NCBI GenBank assembly: GCA_030685235.1
Contig: MU839096.1
Location: 62,001-126,000, forward strand
DNA length: 64,000 bases
Source of the DNA: Copromyces sp. CBS 386.78
Lineage: Eukaryota; Ascomycota; Sordariomycetes; Sordariales; Sordariaceae
Reading direction: 5' to 3'
Shown here: positions 32,286 through 45,044 of the stretch, in pieces
Numbering within the stretch: the first letter of the stretch is position 1
Layout: each line of letters opens with the position of its first letter
Notes under the pieces: model-generated
Database searches by the model: none
Seen by the model: only the letters and a program-made list of their open reading frames with translations
What the model was told of the DNA's origin: nothing
Made by a program: the position numbers and the translations under genes

Positions 32286-35200
32286 TACGACCCGAGCGCT
32301 CGAAGAATTCATTATTAACCATCCGGTCAAGCCGACTACATTCATCATCCGGCAAGAGAAAACTGCATAATCATTAAGGCGTTTGGGAGTATCACCACAA
32401 CTGTGTTGGACGGGGTATAGAAGCGAACCTTGATCTCACTTTCAGAAGGCGGAAAGCAAGAATTTGATTTGGTTGTGCTTTTTTGGTTGGAAACTTGCGG
32501 CGTCAAGGTGCATTTGGGACACTTTGTCTTCTCGTGTAGGTTCTGTTGGCGGTTAGATTTACCGAAGCAACATTGCCAGACATTACAAACTAACCGTTCA
32601 GTTGGAACTGCAGTTGAGAAGTTGTGGTACTACCAGCATCGTCTACACAGCCAGTACCTGCCTCTTGCTCGTATGGCTTGAAGTGATATAACCAACCGCA
32701 TATAGTTATCTGCATTGACAACTCACAAGTCGCCATTCTCGCCTGCGCGGTTTCCAATGCCTCGGGTCCGGGTGTCTTCTGGGAGTGGTGGAAAGGCTCT
32801 ACCGTTTCGGCTGGGCTGGACCGATCGAATACAGAAGCGACACTCGGATTGGATAGACTTTACAATTGTGGGGGGCATCAAGCCAGTGCAAGGGACGATG
32901 GCGCTGGTGGACGAGAGGCATTCGCACAAGGTAGTAGCACTGCCGTCCAAATCACACGTCCCAGTCCATGACATTGGTACAGCTTGGTGATGTCTTCGGG
33001 GCTAATTCGTCGTATGTACATATTCTTCTGCTGGACGTCATGTCTTCCAAAGTCATGTTTAACTGGGCAGCCGGTCAACTTACCCGGATGCTCACCATCT
33101 AACAGTTCGTTATGAGTAACTTCCATATCCGAGGATCCCCGTTCTTGATACTAGTTCATCCATGCTCGAGTCCAGTGACTCGAACTGTATGTGGTGAGCG
33201 AAGCGAGCGTTGGCCCTGTCCCTAGGCCTGGTCTGGACGCCGCCCAGTCAGACGCATCTTCGTTGTGGTGCTCACCGGTTAGCAAACATATTTTCCAGAA
33301 AATGAGCTTCCAGATTGATATCAAACTTGAGTGTTGTCTTTACCGATATGGACTCCCAACCGGCCGTGAACTCGCATCGCTATTCAGTCTACGGCTTACC
33401 TTCTCCGGCCATGAGACACTCTGCCAGTGTTTTTGGTATCTTTTGACTCATCTTCTCGTCCAGTTTTTGACTGCGGGAGCTGTGTTCTTGGGTCTTGAAC
33501 CCATCCCGGTAAGTAGCCACAATTAAACAACACCCATAATACTGGGTGAGTTAAATTGGTGTAGTGCCTTCTTCCCTGTCCTATGTACGCGCAGGTAAGA
33601 TCAAGTATCCAGCCGTATGCAAAGCATGATTCCTTCGCTGATCGAGATTTGAGACTTCGGCACATCGATTGCGTGCAGTCACTGCCATCGTAGCCTTGTG
33701 ATGAACACGCCAAGTTGCCCAACAAGGACCCAACAAGTAAGACCACGCCGGCCGTTCATAGCGCTGCCCGACAGTCCGGATATCACAACTCCTAGGATTT
33801 GCTCTTTCCCCGCGGCAACCGGAAGACACTTTTGTCATCTGACAGACTTGGCTCAGAGTGCAAGTGGAGAAGAGAGTTAAGTTGTCTGCTTGCGAAATCC
33901 GGGGGATTGGGGATGACGCAAGGTCTACCAGGAACCGATGAACGCCCTCTCAGATAGTGGAGATCCTGGCGCTTTGATGAGCCATGGGTTCCCCTGGAAG
34001 GGTTGGGTCTCACCAACGTCAAAAAACTACCTAATTTGCGGATCCCATCACAGTCGTAGGGCAACGAACTCTTTTCTGCTTTTGGTCCCAAAAGCCCGAA
34101 CTTGGTCCCTCCGGAATGACTTCCCTGTTCACACCTTTTTCCCGTTCGCAGCCGTTCGCACGTTATCTGGACCCGAGTGTATGGTTCAAGGACAAGAAGC
34201 CGGCGAGCCGGTTTCGAAACAAACCATGAGCAAAAGCTCGGCAAGGAACATGACCACCAATATCAGTCTCCCCTCTAACCGCCGAGCACAAAAAACGCCC
34301 TGGGATGTTTGTTGCGAAAGGCCGGGCTCCTTTTTTCACCTTGCCCATGCCACGCCGGAATTGGAAACCGGTCGGCGGTGCTGCCTCAAGGGTGTTGATA
34401 CCAAACCTTCCACTTCCATAACACTCCGCCTATATAGCGACCTTTTGGCCGGCCGGATGAGCGTTAGATCTTCCGGACTACCCAACGCCTTGTCATATAT
34501 TAACGGTTCACGACATCTTCTTGTGCAGGATTCATTTCTTCCATGAATCGTACGTTAACACTGATGGCGGTTAGAACTGGCCTGGCTCAGACTGTGAACT
34601 CTTCCCCGGAACGCCCTAAAAGGCCAGTGGTATAGATCAAGCCTCAAGCCGAGAAACTCCCGTCCTCATCAAGCTCAGTACAGTATCACACATCTTGGTA
34701 GTGGGCCATGTCTGGAAGATGCTTTCAGCCTCGAGATGTAAATCGCCGACTGCACTTACCGAAAGGTTCGTCGGCCGGTCTTTCGAGTTCTTCAGGAAAC
34801 CTCCAAAATCGAGAGAGGGCACCGTCCGCGATAATCCAAATGATACAGATCGAGCGAGGGATGCCAGAAACACTGTGCCAGATGCGGCTCTCTGCGTGTA
34901 AAATCCGGTTCCATGGGTTTCAGGGAGCGACGCGATGTCTGAGGACGATGCTCTGGCCGAGTCCAATCTCCCTCCGGTTTGGTAAACCAAATAAAATTTG
35001 CTGATAGCTAGTGGGCTAGTGGGATGTCTAGGAGTTTTAATCATCTTCTGTCTCTTCCTGAACACAAGTTGGGATTGTTATGTCATACCTGAATCAGTTC
35101 AGCTACCTACCGTATCGCTGATGCTACGGAGTGTCAGAGGCAGAGAGATACGTCTCAAGACAAGATGTTGCACCACCTCGCCCATTGGTCACAGAGACTC

Positions 35201-37276
35201 CCGAAGAGACACAAGATCACGGAACGGCGTCCAGCATGTTGGGAACGCGGCGAAGACACCTGGACACTTGCACTTTGATCCGATTGATGAGCCCTTGAAG
35301 AGTTGAAGAAGCCCTTGAAAGCAATCTGATTGGTCCATGGGCCTGCCCCTCGAACGTGAAGCGGGGCTTTTGGACGTTGGATGCTGAGTGGCTGCCAAAG
35401 CGAGCCCATGCTTCCCTCACTGCATGCTTTTAAGCGCCGAAGCCTGTCACCACCACATGCAGGCTGTCGGTTAGGGAAAAGAACACTGCGACTCTGATCT
35501 GCCACATTTGGTGATTTGGTTGAGCAACACTTATCACCACACTACCCAAGAGTGACTCTTTTTCGGCATGGAAAAAGACCACGCAGTGAGAAGGCATATT
35601 TGTCGGGTTGGTGTGAGGTGAGGTAGCAACTGTCAGTTTTGCAGGTTCATGTCATACTTCCCGTCATTCTGTGCTTTATTACTGCATAAAGGTAAGGTAA
35701 CTGTGCAGTAATCATTTCCATTTCAACGAAAGCGATGGGTTGCCTGGGTTGCCTAACAACGGGAACTGTACACTGATATCCCTTCGAGAAAGAGTTCTCC
35801 GGTACATGACATGACAAATTTCATACTCGCGGCAGTCAGATGCCTTTAGTCGTATGTATCTGATTGATCTCTATCTGGGTGAATTCAACCTCTTGTCCGC
35901 AACCGGTGTTTTGAATTTTCATTCTCTTCGATTCACTGTGTTAGTGCCCGATACTACCAAAGCCTGGCGGTTGCGACTTGCAGAATGGAGCTTTATAAGT
36001 CAAAGTGGCTCCTTCCCGCAACCAGGGACTAGCAGGGACTGTTTGGCACACCCCAACTCCAACGGGCAGGGACAAGGGCAGCAACACATGGGAACGTCGT
36101 GAACGATAGGCGGAGCCAAGCAAGTGGACGCTGGATGGACGCCCACCGAACCTCCCACTGCCGTGGACTCTTCCGCTGCCCTCTCTGCCTGCTCTCCGCT
36201 TGGCTGCCCGTAAGGTTTTCAGCGAATCCAGCTTGTCGTCTTAAGCGCAGGCGGCGTTCCTCCCCTCACACAAACCCTCAAAAGTGCACCAAAGCCCAGA
36301 TCGTACAGTAGCCGTCCCGTCTTCTCGACCTACCTCTAGCTCCAGCTTCCATCCTTCTCACTGGCTGCCCGTCCCATAGCTCTCCCACCTGGACGACAAC
36401 CCAGCAAGACTCGGCGCTGAGTGGAAGAGAAAGAATTGGGTCGGCTTGTTTTATCATTACGTAGATTTTGTTTTTCCTTCTGGCAACCACTTCATCTGTC
36501 GGCTATTAGTTTTCTCCATTCGTTTCTGGCTGTGGTTTGTTTCTTCGTTTCATCTCTTTCCAGAAATCCTACATCTTTGTCCATCTTTCGCCCAGTCCTT
36601 CGGTTGGAAGCTTCGATCTGCGATCCGCGAGTCACAAACCTAGCACAGCATCTCGGCCGCTTTTTGAAAGGCCCAGAGACCTGGAATACTCCAAAAACAA
36701 ATCGAACCGAGCCTCCATCTTCGGCGCCAGCATCGCCGGCACCCGACTTGCCAGCAAGCCTCCAAGGTCGCATCTTCTGGCCGGCCCGTGGCTTGATTGT
36801 CCTTGGACCCATTCCCGGAGCCGCACAAGGTTGAATAGAGCTTGAACATTATCGTCCTGCTCTAGAGTACGCCTACGTCTAGTCTGCCTAAGGGATCAAT
36901 ATCCATCACCAACAGGCACACCACATATATCAGCTTGATCTTCAGCAGTCCAGATCCAAGCACCAAATTTCCTTTCGGTCCACGAGCACATCGAACCGCG
37001 GCGAATTCCATCGAGCTGATAGCAACAACCAATAGACAACGACATCATATCCTGTATCACGGCTTTAGGACGCAGCTACACAGTGTGGTCTATCCTCCAC
37101 GACATTTTATGCCGCACCGAGTGTGGTGTCAACGTTCACTCGAGCTCACACAGGCCTACACGCAGCCACTCCTCTGGCAGCTCCCGTTGGACGTTCTTGG
37201 AAGGCCAGCGCGAGCCTTGTATTAAGGGCTCCTTCTGGCTTGCAGTGCGGGTTAGCCATTGCAACCACCCCCCGCA
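32286..37276. other. 5-kb region without a convincing protein gene
   Basis: The last 850-900 bp (about 36400-37276) look like a long, pyrimidine-rich 5' leader of the gene starting at 37277. A plus-strand ATG frame at 33938-34546 (202 codons) and minus frames around 32.7-33.1 kb have no family features, and no good splice joins were found for them. No tRNA, MITE or tandem repeat was recognised. Confidence 0.45.
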
Positions 37277-39781
37277 ATGGCTCTTGAGGCACCCTTGAGA
37301 TCATCGACTGGAAGCTTTAAATCCATCTACTCTCCATACACAGAAATGTCGCTCTCGGCGGGTCCAGATTCCCCGCTGCCTGCTCAGTTTATGGCGTACG
37401 ATTTCCTCCCTATCGACTTCCAGCCTAGTCTAACTAACTGACTTTTTCAACCTTCAGCTCCTCATCGGCCTCCGATTCCCAGTCACTACGTCCTGCCTCC
37501 TACATCAGACCCAACTCGGCACATCTGCTCCTAAGTCCGACTAGCGATATTGTCGGTCCATCTCCGGTGACGTCGAATGGTACCGAGACCACAGAGATCG
37601 AGGACGACGAGGCAGAGGAACATGCTGGGCAGGGGCACGGGCAGCATGGTCATCACTCGGTTAGTTCAGTCTCCTGGCGTGATATTGAGCTCAAACTTCG
37701 ATGCTGACGAGTAAGAAGCTTATGATGCTGCGGACGAATCTACCGGACCACATACGGAAATCTATGGGTGATGAAGTCGTCTCTGTGATACATGCGCCAC
37801 CAAGCTTTGAGAATTGGGTAAGGTTCCCTCACAGGCATAAAGAGAACGCAACTAATGCTGACTTGAACTGGGGACAGAAATCAAGTGATAACTACTCAAG
37901 ATCCAGCCTCTCAAACTCTGTCAGCGCCGCCAGTGCAGAAAGCAGTACCATCAGCCCGCCAGCCAGCGAAGCCTCGACGGTATGAACAACGCCTGCTTTT
38001 GTAATCACCGTATAGCTAAACGAGACCCAGGCACAATCCCCTCCGACCCACTCCCTTCCCATGGTCAACACCAACGTGAAGCCGGTAGCATTCGGCCTGG
38101 ACGCACCGACACCTCAGGCTCAGAGATTGGAAGACGTCTTTGCCAGCGAGAATACCAGGATGAGGTCGAGCACTGCGAGTAGCTTGGAACGTGAGTATGC
38201 ACATGTTACTTGCTCAGAAGCGCACGGCTGATTATTTAAAGTCATACCAGAAAGCCACGAAGGGGATCAGCGATACGAAGACGCCGACGATTTTCTCACT
38301 GCCGAAACCACTCCGAGTGAACAAACCGAGATTCAGGCCCTTTCAGCAGCTCTAGAAGAGTGTTGGACGCTTTGCAATACTCTTGCGAACCTCAGTTCCA
38401 TACACCGCGAACGCGTCTTCAATAGCTCCGGGACTCCGGACGCTCACGAGAAAGCGTGGAAGAGCTGTTGGAAACTCTGCAAAAGACTTTATCAGAGCAG
38501 AAATGATTACCCCGAGTCTCACAACATCGCCCGGACTAACCTAGATCTTTGCCGTGACTTTTGCCAGTCATTGTTCGATGTACGGCAAAAGAAAGACGAG
38601 GTAGCTGATTCGATATTGAGAGTGAGCTTTGAGCTAAACAACCAGTACGTAATTGTCGTCTTGTCGTTATCATTACAGAGGCTGACATGTTATGCAGTTT
38701 ATATACCGCCCAAGACACTCAAAGCCTTCCCGAGGCGTTTAGGGAGCGGACTTTGGACTTTTACATTACATTATGCCACCGACTTATGAAACAGCGAAAT
38801 GATTCGCCCGAAGAGACTGACTCGCTTCTACGAGCTTGCTGGGCGCTGGCAGAGATGCTGTTTAGCCTTCGACAAAACCGTCGTGATGGTAAAGCACCAG
38901 ACGAAGAGCTTTTGGGATCCGCAGTTCAGGCGTGCTGGGAGTTGTGCGATATCTTCCGGGAGGGTTGGACACAAATTCGACCTGATCGAGGAACACCCCG
39001 ACCGAGCCACATCAACTTCTTCTCTCCTGGAAGCTATGGGTTACAGAGCCTCTCATCCAACCATCAGTCTGATTCCCGATCCAACGCCGGCAGCCGTGCC
39101 TCAATGCGCTCGAAACGTGAAAGCCTCCGGAGCCTCAGCGACCTAACCGATCGACCACGCAACAAGCCAATCATACCCGAGACTCCAGTTACCGAGTTCG
39201 AAGACACACCAGTTTCGCCAGATGCCAGCCCCCAGATGCCTAACATCATGGTACTCGGGCCATCCAACGACCGCAGCGACTCGCGCGGAGGGCGCTGGTC
39301 AAGCAGCGCTTCGAACCTTTCGGGGTACAGTCAGAGCAGTCAACACACGTCTAGCACCGCCACCACTGCTACTGCCACCATTGAGGATATGAACATCACC
39401 CGCATCAAGGTTCTGATAGTCAAAGCTGCCATGAACATTGGTTTCAGTCGGGAAACTGCGGCAGCAGACGGGAAAGGCGGTTCTGCAGCCTTGCAAACAT
39501 TTGTCAAGAGCTTGCCTACGGGATCTTTCGGCTCGTTACCGATGCATGCCACGTTATTGCAAAATTACAAGAACCTGGTGCTAACCGATTCCGCATTCCG
39601 AGCCTCCGCTAGTCTTCCGCCGCGAGGGAAGCGCATCAGCGCCATCGAAATTGCGAAGAGCGTCAACTGGATGATGATGAGGTCTGGACAGTACAGCTTT
39701 TTGAAAGATCTTTTCAGGCTTGTGTTCGGCTTCCAGGTTGAGGATGCTGAAAGCAGGAAGAATGCATCTGTTGCGGTTTGA
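37277..39781 (+). CDS. Conserved filamentous-fungal protein of unknown function (723 residues)
   Basis: Seven exons, 37277-37395, 37458-37659, 37716-37817, 37878-37979, 38031-38190, 38242-38644 and 38698-39781, give 723 residues with frame kept throughout and introns of 51-62 nt. The N-terminal third is Ser/Pro-rich and disordered, with an acidic patch (EIEDDEAEEH) and a His/Gly stretch. The centre, about residues 230-420, is helical with several Trp and Cys in the pattern ALEECWTLCNTLANLSS, SCWKLCKRLY, LCRDFCQSL and LLRACWALAEMLFSLRQ; these look like related helical repeats. A second Ser-rich linker follows, and the C-terminus (VNWMMMRSGQYSFLKDLFRLVFGF) is again helical and conserved. It may correspond to the Pfam family DUF7624, from memory and not verified. 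No catalytic motif, signal peptide or membrane segment is seen; a scaffold role is only a guess. Confidence 0.82.
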
Positions 39782-42700
39782 GAGTTGCTCTAAGTAGTAA
39801 CGGAACCAAAGCATCTGAGGACCACGCGGTGGATTCGGGACGACAAACATGGACGTTCTCCTATGTTCACCTCAACAGTGAGCACAGCTGGGAGGCCTCA
39901 GGGTCTTTTCAGATCCCGTCCCCTCCAGCTACAAGCTGGCCGGGTACGAATGATATCAAACCTACGATCTCTCAACCAGCTTCGTCCCTTCGCCGCATTG
40001 GCATCGAGTATCACGGCATGGTCGAAGGTGTCGAGTCACCAGTCGACTGCGCAACACGAAACTGCCTCACGGCTGACATTAACAGCCCAAATGATGGGGC
40101 AGAATAGATGTACTTCTCGTCTACTTGGACGCGCAAGCAAACACCTCGTAGGCATATTTACCACACAATAACATGGTCTTGGATATCAACTATCTGAGCA
40201 GCCCACACACCTCGGTTAGGTACTCTACTACGCCGTTCTCACGGCAAGGATCAACCGGCATTTTTGTACATTTCTCTTGGAAAGAAAGTCTTCAGTTTGG
40301 GCATGTCTGTCACTGTCCACTACCTTCATTTGGAACATTTTGGAAACTCGGGCTTAGGCGCTTGGGGGTTATCTGTCACAACTGTAGCCTTTGCTTTTTA
40401 ATAGGAATGATGTCGGACGCTATATACCCCCTTTATTTGTTAGAGAATGAATGAGGTGGAACGAAGGGCGGCGGCATCGGGGCGTTGAGTCTTGTAGCGT
40501 CTTTACTGCCTGGGTTAGTCAAATGAATGATATTTGCTTGTATTTCCAGTGTTGAAAGGCTATTATCCTTTGCCATCCGCTCGGTTGCGCGTCAAACCTT
40601 GGCTTACTCGCATTCCTTTGTGTGCCCATAATGAAATGTCGAACGCATTTGGGGATTGGGAAAGGGTTGGTGTTCATGATGTCAACATGCCGCCTTTCAT
40701 CCCATGCCGTCCCTCGGCCCTACCCTCTACAGTGTACGCACCATATAAGGTCCGGCACTAGGCCCTAATTCAGCGCGGCAACTAATTGGCCAAATGGTCG
40801 AGCGGTTCCTTGTGATGAAAACATTGCCGGTGTGCGTGGTACCCGTGGTACAGTTTTCGTAGGTCGCAGCTGGAGCGTGGTGGTTCGGTCCACCAAGATC
40901 TCACTGGGCGACTGAGGTTTTTGCGATCCTTTACATTTTTGGCTATGCTTTAAAACGCTGTGGGCGCGTTGTGTGCATTTTGTCTTGCCTTTTTGGGTGT
41001 CTTTGGTCCAAGTTCATCTCTTGTTTGGTATAGTCAATGTAACGAAGGGTAACCAAATCTTGCTTTAATGTCTGCTTCGATGTTTTGGTATGGCGACTGT
41101 TAGAGGTATTACTTATCGTCGGATAGATGGAGCAAGTACGTAGGTAGTCAAAGGATCGATGAAGTTATACCACTACACTACACTATATACACGAAAGACC
41201 TGCCAAAACCCGCGAACAGGCCTTCGTTATAGACAATTCATGAGAGAATGGGTGCGGAAATCAAGATAAGGTAAGTACTGTACGTACCTATCCAAAGCAA
41301 AGGGACAGCAGGCAAGGCCTCTTCCCAATGCAAATGTCGAAAGAGGAAGGAGTCCCAAGATCGCATCGGCATGGCCCTAGGCGCCTGACGGCTTCAACTA
41401 TGGGATTCCAACCATCGCCTGCTTGAACTTGGGTTCTTCGAGAAGTGCATGGGATGTTCTTGGATCCAGTAGAGATATCTAGGTCTAGTATCTGATCAGT
41501 TTGAGAACTGAGGTGGCAGCTCTTCATACTCCGGATCTTAGCCTCATGAACAACAACATGGTACGACAACACGAAGCTCAAGCGGGGAAAATAAATAAAC
41601 AGGAAGGGCAGCCACCTAAGAAGCCCCAGTCGAGGCGATGACGTCGCAGGGCGCGCAGACCAGACTGTGGACAACCAACGATCGTAACAGCATAATTACT
41701 GTACTCCGAGAGCGCGAAAGCAGGCCGGGACGGCAGAACTCGCTCAATGTCAGCATAGCCTTAATGGCTAGCTGCGAAGCAACTACCTACGATGACGTCG
41801 TCCAGCTACGGTAATCGAGAGAGAGCAACCTAATGGACGAGCGAGCGAGCCACTGGCTGGTTTGCGAACCACTCGCTGCTAGACAGAGGCCGGGGAGATA
41901 AAGGACAACCAGCCAGATGGCATTCAGGACGTGGCCAACGAGCACTTTCCAAAGACGAGAGTTGCTGAGAGGGTTGATACCTCTAGCTGACGAGCGGAAG
42001 CGAAAGCTGAAGGCTGAATGATATAGAACTGGTGTCTCGTCGACGAAGTTATCGAGCTCGTAAAGCAGACTGGACTTGAGTGGACGCCGTGGCAACGAGG
42101 TCGTCGTCGCGGTTTAATTGGGGCCATTGTTCTTTGAAATCATATTTCTATTTTCCTATCCCGGATTCGACAGAGTAATCTTTTGTGTTGGAAACAATCG
42201 TATGTGGTGACAAACAGTCAGGGGCGATATGGGGATGTAGACCTAAATATGGACCTCGATCTTCCACAGCAAAAGCCAACGGAACCCGTGGTGAGTAATA
42301 GGACGTGTTTAATCTTCCTGAATTGAAAAATAAAACCGGGTAGTGACCATGGAGAAGGAGTCAAACTCGGGTGAACTTCAGGGACTGCAAAAATCACTTC
42401 TTCCTCGCACCCCGAGCGCGCAGCCCAAGTATGCAATGAAAGGGGGGGTGGTGGTGGTGAAGCCTCGTCCTCAACAGAGTAATCGGAATCGAATTGTGCA
42501 GCCTCATTCTCCCCCGCCTCGAAAGGGGAGAAGGACGGGGCATGCACGCTGCGTATTGCACTCAAGTGATTTCATTCACAAGCTTCGTAATGGCCCTCCC
42601 AGAGGAAACGCTGGAACTATCCCACAGTCGCAAGCGACCAAGGCGGCCCAGCGCCCTGCTTTTCTGATGCCAATTACAGACGCGAGGATCGCGCGCAGAC

Positions 42701-43729
42701 CGTTGCCGGCAGAGCCAAACCACCAGGTGGACCTGATGATATAAAGGCTGAAGTGAAGCGATTTCTCCGAATTTCTCATATGCCTGGTAGAAAGGTGTGA
42801 AAGAAACGCTTGCGCGAGTCTCTCCGTTCGTAGCATAGAAACGCAGCGTTGAAGAGGACGAGGGTTCACGAGGAGAGGAAGAAAAGAGAAAGAGAGAGGA
42901 AAGTGGAACAGTTCCAGAAAATTGTTTGGGGTCATAAAAAAAGGGAATTGAGGCTCTGTGCCTTTGCGTCAGGCTCGACCAATCATACGCACAGTTTGTC
43001 CAAAAGACCCACCCAAAATTGCGGACGCTGAGGCAGCGGGCAGCTGCTGACGCCTGGGGCTTGGCACTGATTGCCTATCGATATGATCCTTGCCAAATCC
43101 CGCGTCAACCTGGAACGGAACCGCTGGCGGGACCGTGGTGAGTCCCCACCGATCTAAGAAATGGAGTCCCACTCATATCGTCAGTCGGAAATCGGGACAA
43201 AAAAAGACACGAAACTGCGCCAACAAAGTTCTGTGAAAAGCGAAACATGGCCGTCCTAACAAGGGGGTGGGCCACCGCTTGCGACCCTGGTCCTATCACG
43301 GACTCAACCGTTATCCTTCCAGAATCCGGACATGCTTCCCCCGGCCAGACCCGTCGTCCCCCGGTCTCTGCGATAATCTCTCACGTCCCCGATTCCCCCA
43401 GGTTTGCCGCGCCAGAATGGGGAAGGCGAGAAAAAAAAAGTTGACGGGAAGAAATGGTGAGACACTTCTTGGGTAAGGGTACCTGGTGTGTATGTTGTGA
43501 TGATATGAATTAACAGTCCCAATCATCCCTTCTCACATATCTGTCCCTCGTCCTCGTCACATCGTCTGTCGTTTCTCGTTTGACTCTTACTTGCTTCACT
43601 TTCAACAAGTTTGTTTCCTTCTTCGCCGTCTCTCTCTTTCTCTCTTGACTTCCTCACCTTCATCGCCTCCTACACGCCAGGCCGCCTACCACCTCCCTTC
43701 CCAGAGCCGAACAAATCTACCACATCAAA
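39782..43729. other. 4-kb region with a predicted polymerase III RNA but no convincing protein gene
   Basis: Besides the RNA element at about 40.77-40.92 kb, the region holds the 3' flank of the gene to its left and a C/T-rich leader (about 43560-43729) of the methyltransferase gene. An ATG frame at 42349-42744 shows no protein-like features. Confidence 0.45.
40773..40922 (+). ncRNA. Predicted polymerase III small RNA, copy 1
   Basis: The locus has TATAAGG at 40744-40750 (part of TATAAGGTCC), an A-box-like TGGTCGAGCGG at 40795-40805, a core GGTACAGTTTTCGTAGG at 40847-40863, a B-box-like GGTTCGGTCC at 40882-40891 inside a GGTGG/CCACC hairpin, and a T5 run at 40918-40922. Order and spacing match the locus at 46.67-46.82 kb, with which it shares the 17-base core exactly. 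No tRNA cloverleaf closes: there is no acceptor stem and no anticodon arm in the right place. I therefore infer a tRNA-related but distinct RNA of about 150 nt. The 5' end is estimated as about 28 bp past the TATA box. Confidence 0.55.
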
Positions 43730-45044
43730 ATGACGGTATCCGCTGTTCCCTCGCCCGAGGAGCTCCCCCATCTCTGGCAGAGGCCAGCCTATGCCACGCT
43801 CCTCGACGTCCTCCAGCGTCTCCGTCAAGAGCCTCGTATCTGGGGCCTCAAGGAGTCTCGGGAAGAGATTCTCAAGGCGCAGGCGGCCAGCATGGCGGAG
43901 GCGGCCTTCAACCGGCAAGAGATCATCTCTTTTCTCTCAAGCATCATCAAGAGCGCTTTGCCATGGCTCGACAACGACGAGCAGCGGGAGGATATCTGGG
44001 AGGAGGCGAGCAGGCGGTTGGCGGAGAGGTGTGGCCGGACAGGTATGTGCAAAGAGATGGTAGAGGAAAAGGGGACCTGGGAGGGGATTGGGAGGCGTCC
44101 AAGTATTTGGGTCGTCTCACCCAGAAGGATGGGGCTGAGAGGTCGCCCCAAGCGATTGGAGTGATCGGTGAATGAATGGTAGTGTTGATGTTTTCTGGCT
44201 TTCTGCATCTTGTAGCAATGGGCGAAATCATCCGCCGGTGGCCCTTTCGGGATGAGAACATTGGCGACTTCGACCTAGCCATCCGCGAGCCTCCCCTGAC
44301 TGGTGACTCACTTGGTCTCAAGACCTGGGGATCATCCTACGTGCTCGCGCAGCTTCTCCCGCAGTTTTCGGCTGGTCCCCTGGCTCATCTCTTCGTGGGA
44401 GACGAGCCTCTGGACGTGCTGGAGCTCGGGTCCGGCACCGGCCTCCTGGGTATAGCGGCCGCCTGTCTCTGGAAAGCCAACGTGGCCCTGACCGACCTGC
44501 CCAACATTGTTCCCAACCTCTCGCACAACGCCCAGCTCAACCGGGCAACAGTGGAGGCGCACGGGGGTAAAGTCGAGGCGGCTGCGTTGACCTGGGGCAG
44601 CGATGATTATGAGGAGGACAGTCATCCGCGGTTTGGGCAAGGAAACCGCTATAAGGTCAGTCTGGCGTTCAGTCATCCGCAGATTGCATTGTACTGGTTG
44701 TCCACCTAGGCAACCCATGACTGACACTCCTTCAACAGCTCATCATAGTTGCTGATCCCCTCTATGATGACAACCATCCGGAGCTCCTCTCCTCCGCCAT
44801 CGATGCACAGCTCTCCCTTGAGAGTGACGCCAGATTATTGGTCATGGTGCCTCAGAGAGATGAGACCACGAAGGGTTTGACCAAGTCTCTTCGTTTTAAA
44901 CTGGAACAAGCCAGCAGTCCCCTGACGTTGAACGAGGATGCTATGGCCGCTGGTGAGGATGATTGGGGCGAGGGAGAGACAGACGAGGCAGACCGTGTTG
45001 GGTTCTGGTGGGGAATTTATCGGCGAGAGAACCCTTCGTGGTAA
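43730..45044 (+). CDS. Family-16 protein-lysine methyltransferase (EFM2/FAM86-like)
   Basis: Exons 43730-44042, 44216-44655 and 44739-45044 give 352 residues; introns are 173 and 83 nt (donors GTATGT and GTCAGT, branch CTGAC in the second). The SAM-binding motif I is LDVLELGSGTGLLGIAAA at about residues 172-188, followed by LTDLPNIVPNLSHNAQLN (acidic loop). The post-motif sequence VADPLYDDNHPEL (Asp257-Tyr260) replaces the NPPY of other methyltransferases and is typical of the Efm2/FAM86 branch that methylates translation elongation factors. Preceding residues GLKTWGSSYVLAQLL match the W-x-S-a-x-x-L entry helix of family 16. An N-terminal helical extension of about 100 residues precedes the catalytic core, as in EFM2 proteins. 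The substrate is probably an elongation factor, by family inference. Cytosolic; no targeting signal. Confidence 0.88.

Noticed and set aside
32723..33126. Minus-strand frames beginning MEVTHNELLDG with a GTAAGT donor
   Set aside because: All acceptors tried lead to an early stop or an implausible join, so no gene model holds.
33938..34546. ATG frame of 202 codons on the plus strand
   Set aside because: No family features, no splice context, and similar-length frames occur on the opposite strand.
42349..42744. ATG frame of about 131 codons
   Set aside because: Basic, low-complexity sequence without a motif; no intron structure and no protein-like hydrophobic pattern.
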